Notes under the pieces: model-generated
Told to the model about the DNA's origin: nothing
Databases searched by the model: none
Seen by the model: the letters and a program-made list of their open reading frames with translations, nothing else
Made by a program: the position numbers and the translations under genes
Source: Oscillatoriales cyanobacterium
Lineage (GTDB): Bacteria; Cyanobacteriota; Cyanobacteriia; Cyanobacteriales; Microcoleaceae
NCBI GenBank assembly: GCA_004292955.1
Contig: RDXX01000011.1
Location: forward strand, 47,336 to 111,335
DNA length: 64,000 nt
Direction of reading: 5' to 3'
Shown here: one piece after another, positions 25,336 through 35,448 of the stretch
How positions within the stretch are numbered: position 1 is the first letter of the stretch
Layout of the letters: the number at the start of each line of letters is the position of its first letter

Positions 25336-28300
25336 ATGCCCATGAAAAACGTCAACTTAAAGATTAAAAAGGTCGGGCTATTTGTTTGTCCGTTTTCTTT
25401 GTTAATTTTTAATACTTTCGCCCAGGCGCAAACAGTTGTGCCTGCTGCTGACGGTACTGGCACTGCTGTCATCCGCAATGGTAACCGCTACGATATTAAC
25501 GGTGGCAGTTTGTCGGGAGACGGGGCGAATCTTTTTCACAGTTTTGGGCAGTTCGGCTTGAATGAAGGTCAAGTTGCTAATTTTCTGACTAATTCGGCTA
25601 TTCAAAATATATTAGCTCGCATTGCTGGTGGGAACCCTTCGCTAATTAATGGTTTAATTACGGTCACGGGTGGCAATTCTAATCTGTTTTTAATTAATCC
25701 TGCGGGGATTGTGTTTGGCCCGAACGCGAGTTTGAATGTGCCAGGTGCTTTTACTGCGACTACTGCTAATAATGTGGGTTTTGGTTCTAATTGGTTTAAT
25801 GCGGCAGGTACAAATAATTTTAGTGCCTTAGTTGGTGCGCCAAATGCTTTTTATTTTGGGGCGAATCAACCGGGAAGTATTGTTAATGCTGGCAATTTGG
25901 CTGTGACTCCGGGCCAAAGTTTGGCTTTGCTGGGCGGTACGGTTTTGAGTACGGGGCAGTTGTCGGCACCGGGCGGGCAAATTACTGTTGCTGCTGTTCC
26001 GGGCGAGAATGTTTTGCGGATCAGTCAACGGGGGCTTTTGTTGAATTTGGAAATACCAACTGACCAGAATTTGCGTAATTCTCAACAAAGTTTAAATCCT
26101 GTTTCTTTGCCGCAGTTGCTGACAGGTTCTGCACAAAATCAGGCGACGGGTGTTGCTGTTGCTGCTGATGGTAGCGTGCAGCTTGTGGACTCTGGTTTGC
26201 AGGTGAATTCTGGGGATGTGGCGATCGCTGCTGGGAATATATCTGTACTTCCGCAGGTGAATGCGGGAAGTGCGACTGTTTCGGCGGCGGGAAATCTGAC
26301 GTTAGCGGGGGCTAGGCTGCAAACTGCGGGGGATTTGAACTTGCTGGCACGGGATGCGGTGCGGGTTCGCGATCGCGTGCAGAATCCTTTTTTGGCCCGG
26401 GCTGGGGGGAATTTAGAGATTCGGGCCGATCGCGCGATCGACATTCTCACCTTAAACGCTACCGGCGGCTTATCTCTTCCCCCGCAATTTCAAAGCGGTG
26501 GCAATTTGAGTTTAGTCAGCAACGGTGTAATTTCGGGGGATGCTCACTTTGCTTCAAGGGGCAATTTTTTGGTGCGGAATCTGTCGGGAAGGCCGGGAAA
26601 TTTTGTCAGTTTATTTGACCCGATTATCAGTTCCGAAGGTGATGTTTTATTGGGAGATTATACTGGGGTTTCGCTGAAAGTCGAGGCGAGGGGTAGCATT
26701 GTTGCGGAGGATATTACAATTACCGGCCCGGATGTTGGATTGCGGACTGAAAATGCGACTTCAGATCCAGATATTGCTATTTTAACTAGCAGTCCAGCCT
26801 TAATTCTCCGGGCGGGAGTAGCAAGTTTGGCAAATCCGGTGAGTATTTCTTCTGACAGTGTAGATGATGATAGTATTTTCACTTCGACGCCAATTTTGAG
26901 TGGCAGAACTTTGATTTCTGTGGACAACATTTCCGCAGGCGGGCCTGTGATTTTGTCGGCGGCGCAAGAAGTGGTAACTAGAAATATTAATGGCGGTCAA
27001 ATTAATCTCGAAAGCAGGGAAGGGGCTGTGATAGTTGGAGGCAGATTAACGTCTGCTTCGACGATTAATATTCAGGCTGCTAACAATATTAATTTGACAA
27101 ATGACATCGTTCCGGCTGATATCAACGGCAATATTACTCTGAATTCGACTGGGGGCAATATAGTAACTCGCGCGATCGACACTGGGAATTCTGGGGCGAT
27201 CGCACTTACAGCATCCGGCAATGTCAATTTTGGGAATTTGCGGGGTTCTCAAGTTAATGTTACCAGCAACTCCGGCGCTCTGGGAGTGTTGAACGATCCC
27301 AATACAATCGTCCCGAATACTACACCTGCCAGCGTTACAGCAACCGAGAATGTCACCTTGGCAGCTCCTGGGGACTTAAACGTGGGGAACCTCACGGGTG
27401 CGACTGTTGGAGCCACCAGCCGCACCGGAAGTGTCGCTACGGGTGCGATCGCCTCTACGGGAGATGTCAGAGTTGTAGCAGGACAGCAAATCAGTACAGC
27501 GCCAATAACCGTTAATGCGATCGCAGCAAATCCAGTTAATCCTACTACTCCCACAGTCAATCTGGACGCGAACACTAATATTAATGTAGCATCGGTTAAT
27601 GCTCCCACTGCCACCGTTGCTTTGAGAGCAACCAACAACTTAACTGCCGGAAATTTGCAGGGGGGAGCAGTGGATGTTTCCAGCACCACGGGGAATATTA
27701 CAACTACTAATACTGCATCAACAGGAAATATCAATATCAGGGCTCCTGGAAATGTAATAAACTCAGGAAATTTGCAGGGTATCGGAGTTAATGTTGCCAG
27801 CAATTCGGGAACTGTTACCACTGGTAATACCAACGCTACAGGTAATGTAGATTTGACAGCTTTTGGCAATTTAAATGCCGGGAATTTGCAGGGAGTTGGG
27901 ATTAATCTTAACAGCACTACCGGAAATGTCACCGCTGGTAATCTCACCCCTGCCGAACAAGTTGGGATTTCGGCGGGCCAGCAAATTCAAACCGGGACAG
28001 TTAATATTACTCGCCCTACCACACAGCCAGTTAATCCCCTGTCGGCGGTAACTCTCAATGCTGGAAATAATATTAGCGCGATCGGGATAAATGCTCCTGC
28101 TACAAGGATTGTTTCGAGAACACCGACTAACTTTACTGCGGGAAATTTGCAAGGAAGTGCAGTTGATGTTAATAGCGGTGGCAATATTGCGATCGGCAAT
28201 ACTTTGTCAACGGGCAATATTAATTTAAATGCGGTGGGAAATGTGACTGCGGGTAATTTGCAGGGAGTAGGAATTGGTTTAATTAGCAGTAGGGGAAATG

Positions 28301-30477
28301 TCACTACTGGTAATATCAATGCTGCGGAAGTTGTGAGGATTTTAGCGGGAGGGCAAATTAGCACCAGGGCAATAAATGTTAATCCTGTGGTTGCCGATCG
28401 CACTTCTGGAGTAAATCTTAACGCTCAAAATGATATTAGCATTGAATCTGTTAATGCTCCCGGCGGTACGGTGAATATCCAGACTCCGGGTTTGGTGCGG
28501 GTGACGGGTACTTTTGACCAAAACGGTACTCCTGTGAGTGTCTCGACTGTTGGCGGCACTCAACCGGGTACAGTGAGGATCGCCCACGGCGGCGGTGATG
28601 TCAATCCGCCGACACCTTTTGTGGTGGGAAATGCGAGGAATAATGGGACGGCTGGGGCGATCGCCAGCAATGATTCTGGTACGATTACTGAGGGACAATC
28701 TTTCATAAATTCTTACACTCAGGGCAATAGTGCGATCGTCACTACCAACCAGCCAATTAATCCCAACCAACCAATTAATCCGAATAATCCGAATAATCCC
28801 AACCAACCAACTAATCCCGAGAATCCAATTAATCCGAATAATCCCGAGAATCCAATTAATCCGAATAATCCAATTAATCCGAATAATCCCGAGAATCCAA
28901 TTAATCCGAATAATCCAATTAATCCGAATAATCCCGAGAATCCAATTAATCCGAATAATCCGAATAATCCGAATAATCCAATCGATCGCAATAACCCAAA
29001 TTCGTTGCCACCATCGCTAATCGATAGATTTCCATTAGATAAATCGCGATCGATTTTTCCCGATTCCAACCAACCCTTTAACCCCGAACAGCGGCAGAAT
29101 CAAAACAGAATATCGCGAGATATAGGAAAACCCGGAGACAGGCTGCCACCCGAAAGAATGCAATCTCCGAGAGGACTCAGAAATTTCATCGTTGGAAATC
29201 CCAGAGAACCAGTTTTTGGGGCAGCATTTCGCAGCGACATCGGCAGGAACCTGGATGCAGGGAAATTATCAGCAGCTTTACCTCTGCTGGAGAAATCTTT
29301 TGGTCAAGAATTCGAGGAATATTTCGGTCTTAACATCAGCAAGGATTTACTATCGGTAGACGACATCAAGAAAAAATTAGTATCGGTGGGCGCAGAAACG
29401 AAAACGAAACCCAGCTTAATATATCTGTTTTCGCGATCGGAAAAATTAGATTTAATGTTAGTAGATTCTTGCGGTGCAGTGGTTCACAAAACTGTGCCGG
29501 AAGCGCACCGGGAAGAATTGCTGAAAGTTGTAAAGGAGTTCAGGAATGAGATTACTAATCCAGCCAGACGTAATACTACGAGTTATCTATCATCTGCCCA
29601 ACAGCTTTATAAGTGGATGGTTGAGCCTTTGGAGGAGAATTTGAAGAAGTGCGAAACAGATACTATTTCTTTTGTAGTCGATCGCGGTTTGAGAGGTATG
29701 CCCTTTGCTGCTTTGCACGACGGAAAGCAATTTTTGATCGAAAAGTACAATCTCAGCCTGATGCCCAGCATTAATTTAACAGATACTCGCTACGTGGATA
29801 TCAGGAAATCTGAAGTTTTAGCAATGGGTGCGGATCAATTTTCGGAATTGAATCCTTTACCAGCGGTTCCTGCGGAAATAGCGGCTATTTCGCGAGAATG
29901 GCCGGGAATTAGTTTTCTGAATGAGGGTTTCACTTTCGATAATTTGAATCAACAGCATAAAAGCCGACCTTTTGGGATTATTCACTTAGCTACTCACGGC
30001 GAATTTCGTCCGGGACTGCCGAATAATTCTTTTATTCAGTTGTGGGATAGTCGGTTAAGACTGAATCAATTGCGTGACTTGAGATTGAATAATCCGCAGG
30101 TAAATCTATTAGTTTTAAGTGCTTGTCGGACTGCGGTGGGTGATGACAGTGCGGAGTTGGGTTTTGGGGGATTGGCGCTGCAAGCGGGGGTGCAAACTGC
30201 TTTGGGGAGTTTGTGGTATGTTTCGGATGAGGGTACTTTGGGATTGATGGCTGAGTTTTATCAGCGTTTGAAGATTGCCCCAATTAAGGCGGCGGCGCTG
30301 CGAGAAGCGCAAATTGCGATGTTGCGGGGAGATGTGCGTTTGGAGGGCGGCAAGTTACGGGGTTCGAGTCGGGGTGAGGGAGTGGAGTTGCCGCAATCTT
30401 TGCAAGGGTTTGCAGATTTGAAGTTGTCGCATCCTTATTATTGGTCGGCTTTTGTGATGATTGGGAGTCCGTGGTGA
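25336..30477 (+). CDS. Filamentous haemagglutinin-type exoprotein with C-terminal CHAT protease
   Basis: 1713-aa secreted fusion. A signal peptide (KIKKVGLFVCPFSLLIFNTFAQAQ) leads into a TPS/haemagglutinin activity domain (about 35-280: GGNSNLFLINPAGIVFGPNASLNV). A long beta-helix-like region follows (to about 1100) with repeats such as LTAGNLQGVGINVNSTTGNVTTGN. An Asn/Pro-rich stretch of NPNNP/ENPIN units (about 1138-1217) comes next, and then a CHAT caspase-like domain (about 1380-1713). The catalytic dyad is His1554 in IIHLATHGEF and Cys1597 in LLVLSACRTAVGD. The N terminus predicts two-partner secretion, but no TpsB porin gene is in the window. The CHAT domain would thus be surface-exposed or released on processing. 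The start could also be ATG 25342. Confidence 0.85.
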   Translation: MPMKNVNLKIKKVGLFVCPFSLLIFNTFAQAQTVVPAADGTGTAVIRNGNRYDINGGSLSGDGANLFHSFGQFGLNEGQVANFLTNSAIQNILARIAGGNPSLINGLITVTGGNSNLFLINPAGIVFGPNASLNVPGAFTATTANNVGFGSNWFNAAGTNNFSALVGAPNAFYFGANQPGSIVNAGNLAVTPGQSLALLGGTVLSTGQLSAPGGQITVAAVPGENVLRISQRGLLLNLEIPTDQNLRNSQQSLNPVSLPQLLTGSAQNQATGVAVAADGSVQLVDSGLQVNSGDVAIAAGNISVLPQVNAGSATVSAAGNLTLAGARLQTAGDLNLLARDAVRVRDRVQNPFLARAGGNLEIRADRAIDILTLNATGGLSLPPQFQSGGNLSLVSNGVISGDAHFASRGNFLVRNLSGRPGNFVSLFDPIISSEGDVLLGDYTGVSLKVEARGSIVAEDITITGPDVGLRTENATSDPDIAILTSSPALILRAGVASLANPVSISSDSVDDDSIFTSTPILSGRTLISVDNISAGGPVILSAAQEVVTRNINGGQINLESREGAVIVGGRLTSASTINIQAANNINLTNDIVPADINGNITLNSTGGNIVTRAIDTGNSGAIALTASGNVNFGNLRGSQVNVTSNSGALGVLNDPNTIVPNTTPASVTATENVTLAAPGDLNVGNLTGATVGATSRTGSVATGAIASTGDVRVVAGQQISTAPITVNAIAANPVNPTTPTVNLDANTNINVASVNAPTATVALRATNNLTAGNLQGGAVDVSSTTGNITTTNTASTGNINIRAPGNVINSGNLQGIGVNVASNSGTVTTGNTNATGNVDLTAFGNLNAGNLQGVGINLNSTTGNVTAGNLTPAEQVGISAGQQIQTGTVNITRPTTQPVNPLSAVTLNAGNNISAIGINAPATRIVSRTPTNFTAGNLQGSAVDVNSGGNIAIGNTLSTGNINLNAVGNVTAGNLQGVGIGLISSRGNVTTGNINAAEVVRILAGGQISTRAINVNPVVADRTSGVNLNAQNDISIESVNAPGGTVNIQTPGLVRVTGTFDQNGTPVSVSTVGGTQPGTVRIAHGGGDVNPPTPFVVGNARNNGTAGAIASNDSGTITEGQSFINSYTQGNSAIVTTNQPINPNQPINPNNPNNPNQPTNPENPINPNNPENPINPNNPINPNNPENPINPNNPINPNNPENPINPNNPNNPNNPIDRNNPNSLPPSLIDRFPLDKSRSIFPDSNQPFNPEQRQNQNRISRDIGKPGDRLPPERMQSPRGLRNFIVGNPREPVFGAAFRSDIGRNLDAGKLSAALPLLEKSFGQEFEEYFGLNISKDLLSVDDIKKKLVSVGAETKTKPSLIYLFSRSEKLDLMLVDSCGAVVHKTVPEAHREELLKVVKEFRNEITNPARRNTTSYLSSAQQLYKWMVEPLEENLKKCETDTISFVVDRGLRGMPFAALHDGKQFLIEKYNLSLMPSINLTDTRYVDIRKSEVLAMGADQFSELNPLPAVPAEIAAISREWPGISFLNEGFTFDNLNQQHKSRPFGIIHLATHGEFRPGLPNNSFIQLWDSRLRLNQLRDLRLNNPQVNLLVLSACRTAVGDDSAELGFGGLALQAGVQTALGSLWYVSDEGTLGLMAEFYQRLKIAPIKAAALREAQIAMLRGDVRLEGGKLRGSSRGEGVELPQSLQGFADLKLSHPYYWSAFVMIGSPW

Positions 30478-30491
30478 CTGGTAATCGGTAG

Positions 30492-32240
30492 TCAAGCCTT
30501 CAAATCTGAAAACCAAATAGAAACCTCAGCATCTGGATTTTCGGGTAGCCGAGTCCATCCAGTTGATTGGGCAAATCTCTGCTTGACTAGCGCCAGTTGA
30601 TTTTCATTTTTATCCAAAGCATTGGAGACAACAAGTATGACTCTCAAATCTTGCGCTGTTGTAATTTTACTCTTAGCTTCTTCACCGTCAACTATTGGGA
30701 GTGAGAGGATTCTGTGTCTCATTTCCAGCCACGAACCAAAACGCAATTCATCGGTATCTTTAGTTAAAACGACAACATCTTTAGGTGATTTAACGGCAGA
30801 TTTTATCTGAGTAACTACCGATTTAACATTCTTTTTTGACAAGATATCGACATAGAGAAAATTCTCTGTTGTTGCGTAATTTTTCCGCAAAATTATAGCC
30901 TCAGCCCAATCAACTATATAATTGAGCGGGGGCAGCAATACAAAGAATACCAATACAACAGACAATACAATTTTTGACAGTATAGATTTTTCATGATTTG
31001 AAATCCAGTAAATGTAGTAAGAAATCACAAAGAAGACAGTAAGTATAAAGAAAGGATTGCTGTAACGACCGATGCCTGCCATTAATAGATTTATTCCAGT
31101 TTTATAAGATATATATGCAATGAATATAAAAGGAATCGTTGTAATGCAGCCCCAAAGAATAATAAGTTTTTTATTGTATATATTTTTGCGAGCAGACTCT
31201 GCAACAAACCAAAAAGCTGCTAAGGTTCCTGCCAGACCTACAAATATTTTAAAAGTTTCTGCTTTCCGTGAAATATCTAAGGTAAATAACTGTTTAAGAA
31301 TAGTGCTTGTAAACGTCAACAGCCTACCTTGAGTAAAAATTTCTGAATTGAATAGACCTAAACCTGGAGCTCCTATTAAACTCAATAAAAAACGCATTCC
31401 TCTTGTAGAAGGCGATGCCACAGGAATAGCAGCTTCAAATTGGTCTATAGCACTATTGACTCCAGAAAGTGCATGGTGAATAGCGCTCAGACCAATTACT
31501 GGCAAAAGGGTGAATACCGTACAAACTGCTAACAGGATAAAACGGTTTTTTAAGGTATATTGTTTGCTGAAAAACCATAAAAATACAGCTAGATAGGCGA
31601 GCATTCCTAGAGAAACTAAAAAAGCAGAGTATTTTAACCAGTAAATTCCTCCTAAAAGTAGACCTAGTAGAGCTGCATGAACTAGAAAGCGACTATCAAA
31701 TTTATTCCCTGAGTCTAAAATTGAGCACAGATACATTGCGTACAGTAATACCCAAGGCATGACTGCCCAAGGAATCACATCTCCTGCTGTACAAACCAAT
31801 AATGAGCCAATTTCTATATAATAGATAGATAACAGGACAGCTATAATTATTTTGATTTTCTGGTCAGAGGTGAGAGTATCTATTACCTTTATCCACCCCA
31901 GACCGCCTGAAACAAACAAAAAGTATGCGGTTGTTCTGACTGCGATTCCTAAAGGCAATCCGAGGGCGATTAAAGGTAAAAATGCGAAGGTGACGCCGGG
32001 AGCGTGCCAGACTATCCAGGTTTGTATATCTTGAGAGATATCTTTTTGATTTACTGTGACAACTGAGTTGATCAAACTAGATCCTCCGCTCAACCACTGG
32101 TTGATTCCTTTGATTTGAGGGATTGGATCGAACTCTATTTGGTAAGGAAATACTGAGGCGATCGCAAAAAAGACAGTGACTATAAATAGAAATATTAAAT
32201 ATGGCGCTAATTTCTGATAACGAGAATTTGTTAAATTCAT
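30492..32240 (-). CDS. Polytopic membrane protein, glycosyltransferase-like (unknown)
   Basis: 582-aa membrane protein with 11-13 hydrophobic spans up to about residue 465 and a soluble C-terminal ~110 residues (KKNVKSVVTQIKSAVKSPKDVVVLTKDTDELRFG...). A large loop between spans 1 and 2 contains FDPIPQIKGINQWLSGG and WHAPGVTFAFLPL. The layout resembles lipid-linked sugar glycosyltransferases of the GT-C or PMT class, but I do not see a certain DE or DD motif, so no enzyme name is given. Base composition is more AT-rich than in the flanking genes. It converges with the FHA-CHAT gene, with only 14 bp between the two. Confidence 0.55.
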   Translation of the reverse strand: MNLTNSRYQKLAPYLIFLFIVTVFFAIASVFPYQIEFDPIPQIKGINQWLSGGSSLINSVVTVNQKDISQDIQTWIVWHAPGVTFAFLPLIALGLPLGIAVRTTAYFLFVSGGLGWIKVIDTLTSDQKIKIIIAVLLSIYYIEIGSLLVCTAGDVIPWAVMPWVLLYAMYLCSILDSGNKFDSRFLVHAALLGLLLGGIYWLKYSAFLVSLGMLAYLAVFLWFFSKQYTLKNRFILLAVCTVFTLLPVIGLSAIHHALSGVNSAIDQFEAAIPVASPSTRGMRFLLSLIGAPGLGLFNSEIFTQGRLLTFTSTILKQLFTLDISRKAETFKIFVGLAGTLAAFWFVAESARKNIYNKKLIILWGCITTIPFIFIAYISYKTGINLLMAGIGRYSNPFFILTVFFVISYYIYWISNHEKSILSKIVLSVVLVFFVLLPPLNYIVDWAEAIILRKNYATTENFLYVDILSKKNVKSVVTQIKSAVKSPKDVVVLTKDTDELRFGSWLEMRHRILSLPIVDGEEAKSKITTAQDLRVILVVSNALDKNENQLALVKQRFAQSTGWTRLPENPDAEVSIWFSDLKA

Positions 32241-32428
32241 AATTATAGTTTTAATTAGGTGAAAAATAAACTATAAGTCACCTGTCTAAAAACTGGCGAT
32301 AAATGTGATATTTCTTAATAGTTATTGAAATTTTGGCTGGTAGGTATGTTCGCCAGCAAGAGGTGGGAGTGTTGGGTGGGGCGATCGCGCGTATGTTCGC
32401 TATTAGTCTGTGCGATCGACCTTTTGAC

Positions 32429-32567
32429 CTATTTTTTCGGTTTGGTGCGCCACCAAGTGATGCTGGCTGCGATAAGGGCGATCGCGCAACTCAACAAAAA
32501 GGAATACTTTGTCTGTACCGCTTGATGCTGCGATACCGCCTGCTGCTAAACCTACGCCGATCGCCAT
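32429..32567 (-). pseudogene. Degraded small membrane-protein frame
   Basis: One frame starts MAIGVGLAAGGIAAS. A second, shifted by one base, ends SFLLSCAIALIAASITWWRTKPKK before a stop. Read together across a frameshift near 32520 they would give a ~45-residue protein with two hydrophobic stretches. I see no family match. The surrounding 32241-32820 has no other gene. Confidence 0.25.
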
Positions 32568-32736
32568 ACAGGATCTCAAATTAATCTCGCAACTGAGTTA
32601 AAATAGTCTTGAGCTTATTGTTGCCGTTCATATTGGTTGTCGTGGATGCTGTTCGGGCGATCGAAGTCAGCTTGTCAATCTATGTACATAGTATCGTTTA
32701 AATGCACAAAACTCGGCACTTAACCCCCCACTCTTC

Positions 32737-32806
32737 AACCCGCGGAGGCGGGTTTCGTCTGTGTAGACGCGGTTTCAACCGCCGAAAAAACCGCCGTCTC
32801 AACCGC
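32737..32806. repeat. AACCCGCGGAGGCGGGTTT dispersed hairpin
   Basis: AACCCGC-GGA-GGCGGGTTT followed by TCGTCTGTGTAGACG and GCGGTTTCAACCGCC gives nested short hairpins just downstream of ackA. It may help end ackA transcription. This type of repeat is common in Oscillatoria-like genomes (from memory). Confidence 0.5.
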
Positions 32807-32820
32807 GAAAAAATCCCGAA

Positions 32821-34035
32821 TTATCTACGAGAAATATCCCAGCATTCCCGCGCAATCTCCCAATCTTCCTGAGTATGAATCACCAAAACCCGCACCGCAG
32901 AATCAACCGCCGCAACATCATCATCAATTGGCGAATTCAAATTCTTCTCCCCATCCAACCTTAACCCAATAAACCCAAAAACCTCGCACACAGCAGCCCT
33001 GACAGCAGCCGAATTTTCCCCAACACCAGCCGTAAAAATCAAAGCATCCAACCCTCCCAAATTCGCCAACATCGCCCCAATTCCGGCGCGCAAACGGTGG
33101 ATGTAAATATCCAATGCAAGTTGAGCCCGAGAATTGCCATTTGCGATCGCCTCCGCAACCAGCCGCATATCGCTAGAAACCCCAGAAATCCCCTTCAAAC
33201 CAGAATTTCGATTCAGAATATTATCGAGTTCCTCAGCAGTAAAGTGCGATCGCCTTAACAGATGAATTATGATACCAGGATCGATCGAGCCCGATCGACT
33301 CCCCATCATCAAACCATCCAAAGGAGTAAAACCCATCGTAGTGTCAACACTCCGGCCGTCGCGAACCGCCGCCAGAGAGCATCCGTTGCCCAAATGACAG
33401 CTAATCAGCCGCAAATCGGCAGAATCGCGGTTCAGAATTTCAGCAGCCCTGCGAGCGCAATATTGATGGCTAATGCCGTGGAAACCGTAGCGGCGAATCC
33501 CCTCTTCCAGCCATTCGTAGGGGCCCGGATACACAAAAGCTGCGGGCGGTAACTGTGAGTGAAAAGCTGTATCAAAAACTGCGACTTGCGGCACATTTTT
33601 GAGGATTTTTTCAACGGCTTCGATACCTTCCAAGTTAATCGGATTGTGGACGGGAGCAAACTCAGATAAACGGGCAATTTCCTGTTTGACTTCCGGCGAA
33701 ATCAGCGTACTTTGCTGATAGTTTTCCCCGCCGTGAACCACGCGATGACCGACAATATCAATCTCGCTTAAACTGTTAATAACTTGAGTTTCACCCTGCC
33801 ACAGAGTCTCTAGCATTCGAGCGATCGCCCCAGCGCGAGAATCCGAGGCAATTTCTTCCTCAAATCTATGGCCAGCAGCAGTTCTGACTTGCAACTCCCC
33901 CGCACCTTCGCGGTGAGTCCAGTCTATTTTTGCTTCCCATAGAGGTTGTGGCGGGCGATCGGGAAGCGTGTCATTTAGTTCGTAAAAGCAGCTTTTTTGA
34001 CTGCTAGAACCTGCATTTAAAACTAAGATTTTCAT
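32821..34035 (-). CDS. ackA: Acetate kinase
   Basis: 404-aa enzyme that converts acetyl phosphate and ADP to acetate and ATP, reversibly. Family motifs are all present: [12 protein letters not shown] at the start, [22 protein letters not shown], the phosphate-binding [13 protein letters not shown] with [15 protein letters not shown], and FTAGVGENS near the C terminus. I start at ATG 34035; an upstream in-frame start would add only peptides read from a TTGGGCA repeat. The phosphoketolase gene upstream on the same strand, 3.3 kb away, makes acetyl phosphate, the substrate. Confidence 0.93.
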   Translation of the reverse strand: MKILVLNAGSSSQKSCFYELNDTLPDRPPQPLWEAKIDWTHREGAGELQVRTAAGHRFEEEIASDSRAGAIARMLETLWQGETQVINSLSEIDIVGHRVVHGGENYQQSTLISPEVKQEIARLSEFAPVHNPINLEGIEAVEKILKNVPQVAVFDTAFHSQLPPAAFVYPGPYEWLEEGIRRYGFHGISHQYCARRAAEILNRDSADLRLISCHLGNGCSLAAVRDGRSVDTTMGFTPLDGLMMGSRSGSIDPGIIIHLLRRSHFTAEELDNILNRNSGLKGISGVSSDMRLVAEAIANGNSRAQLALDIYIHRLRAGIGAMLANLGGLDALIFTAGVGENSAAVRAAVCEVFGFIGLRLDGEKNLNSPIDDDVAAVDSAVRVLVIHTQEDWEIARECWDISRR

Positions 34036-34039
34036 GGTA

Positions 34040-34134
34040 ATTGGGCATTGGGCATTGGGCATTGGGCATTGGGCATTGGGCATTGGGCATTGGGCAAACA
34101 GGTAATTGGTAATTGGTAATTGGGAATTGGTAAT
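34040..34134. repeat. Heptamer repeats TTGGGCA and GGTAATT upstream of ackA
   Basis: About eight tandem TTGGGCA units run from about 34041 to 34095. After a short gap come four GGTAATT units (34101-34134), one with a base change. The array begins five bases before the ackA start codon, so it takes the place of the usual ribosome binding site and nearby leader. Confidence 0.9.
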
Positions 34135-34157
34135 TTAGGACTTACTCACTTCAACTT

Positions 34158-34225
34158 CAGAAACCGCGTTTTTACCTTTTCTGCTGGTTGGAACCTGTGT
34201 ATTTTGCTCAAAAACGCGGTTTCTG
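34158..34225. repeat. GAAACCGCG hairpin variant
   Basis: CAGAAACCGCGTTTTT and AAAAACGCGGTTTCTG form a 16-bp perfect stem around a 36-nt loop. It belongs to the GAAACCGGG hairpin type but with CGCG at the core. It lies between divergent ackA and psaK. Confidence 0.7.
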
Positions 34226-34384
34226 GCTACCCGTATTGATTGTTAGCTATTCACTAATGACGACTTTATTAAGGAATTTATCAAAATGTTAAGTATTAAT
34301 GCAATCTGTAGTCAAGCGTTACGGTTATTTGATATATCTTCGTCATCAGATTTTCATTGATTAAAGTTTAAGGAGCCGATCGCC

Positions 34385-34645
34385 ATGTTGACAACAATTT
34401 TATTAACCGTTGCGCCTCGTACCGTAGAATGGAGCCCCACCATTGGGCTGATTATGATTGTCTGCAATATTCTAGCCATTGCTTTCGGCAAATTAACAAT
34501 CCAGCATCAGAGCACAGGTGGGGCAATGCCTTCAGCGAATATGTTCGGCGGTTTTGGTTTGGGTGCAGTCTTGGGAACCACCTGCTTTGGTCATATTTTG
34601 GGCGCAGGTACGATTTTAGGATTGTCTTACATTGGCGCGATTTAG
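34385..34645 (+). CDS. psaK: Photosystem I reaction centre subunit PsaK
   Basis: 86-aa thylakoid protein with two membrane helices (about 18-38 and 56-80) on either side of the loop TIQHQSTGGAMP. The end GFGLGAVLGTTCFGHILGAGTILGL is typical of PsaK, which binds antenna chlorophyll at the edge of photosystem I. AAGGAG at 34370-34375, nine bases ahead, confirms the start. Cyanobacteria often have two psaK genes, one induced by high light; the sequence does not show which this is. Confidence 0.92.
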   Translation: MLTTILLTVAPRTVEWSPTIGLIMIVCNILAIAFGKLTIQHQSTGGAMPSANMFGGFGLGAVLGTTCFGHILGAGTILGLSYIGAI

Positions 34646-34672
34646 AATCTAGGTGGGGACTGCACACCTTTT

Positions 34673-35311
34673 CTAAGTACCGGGTAAATTGCGGAGGTTT
34701 TCATCCAAGTGCGATCGATCGCCCAAAACCTCCAGCATCGGCCCGCGCACATCAAACTTAACTATACTAATAGAAGCGGCTAAAGCAGCAATGCGATTGC
34801 GATAACTTCCCAAATCAATCCCCAACAAACCGCACAGAATAATCCGAATAGTCGCCTTGTGGGAAACCACCAAAACATTTCCGCTCTTGTATTTTTCCTG
34901 AATTTCTGCAATAACTAAGGAAGCTCTACTAGAAATCTGCACAGAAGTTTCCCCCTCAGTCGGTGCATTCCAAGCCGGTTCCGTCAACCAATTCATGTAA
35001 TCTTCAGCATATTTTTCGCGAACATATTCAACCGTTTCGCCTTCCCACTTGCCGTACTTAATTTCCTTAAGTCCGTCGCGAAGCTGCATTTCAATCCCCA
35101 CAGTATTGCACAAAGGTGTTGCAGTTGCGATCGTGCGCTTCATCGGGCTGACATAAACAGCATCCCAAGGCAATTTTGCGTAAGTTGCGCCAAATTGTTC
35201 GGCCATCATAGAACCTTCGGCTGTCAATTCTGGATCGAGGTCGCCGCAGAAACCGCCACTTTTGCTGTAAACTGTTTCACCGTGGCGCAGAAAGTAGATT
35301 TTTAAGCTCAT
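34673..35311 (-). CDS. Histidine phosphatase family protein
   Basis: 212-aa member of the phosphoglycerate-mutase-like superfamily. The catalytic RHG motif is at the start (IYFLRHGETVYS), the second Arg lies in VYVSPMKRTIATATPL, a Glu follows in GLKEIKYGKWEG, and the second His is in VLVVSHKATIRI. The substrate is a phosphate ester that cannot be named from the sequence; the family includes mutases, alpha-ribazole phosphatase and sugar phosphatases. It converges with psaK 27 bp away. Confidence 0.85.
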   Translation of the reverse strand: MSLKIYFLRHGETVYSKSGGFCGDLDPELTAEGSMMAEQFGATYAKLPWDAVYVSPMKRTIATATPLCNTVGIEMQLRDGLKEIKYGKWEGETVEYVREKYAEDYMNWLTEPAWNAPTEGETSVQISSRASLVIAEIQEKYKSGNVLVVSHKATIRIILCGLLGIDLGSYRNRIAALAASISIVKFDVRGPMLEVLGDRSHLDENLRNLPGT

Positions 35312-35448
35312 ATCAATATCTTATTTGATTGCTGAACAGGATTTTTTTTATTAACCACAGAGGGCGCAGAGGGCGCAGAGTCAGAGAAGAGAGAGATGAG
35401 TAATTCCGATACCTACGGATTTGATATGAGATCATCCCGTTTTTGTAG

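Noticed and set aside
27249-27947. 232-codon minus-strand frame inside the haemagglutinin gene
   Set aside because: It is a shadow of the repetitive beta-helix coding sequence; composition is that of an antisense frame.
28719-29069. Minus-strand frame GLFGLIGFSGLFG, looking like a membrane protein
   Set aside because: It is the antisense reading of the Asn/Pro-rich repeats of the haemagglutinin-CHAT gene.
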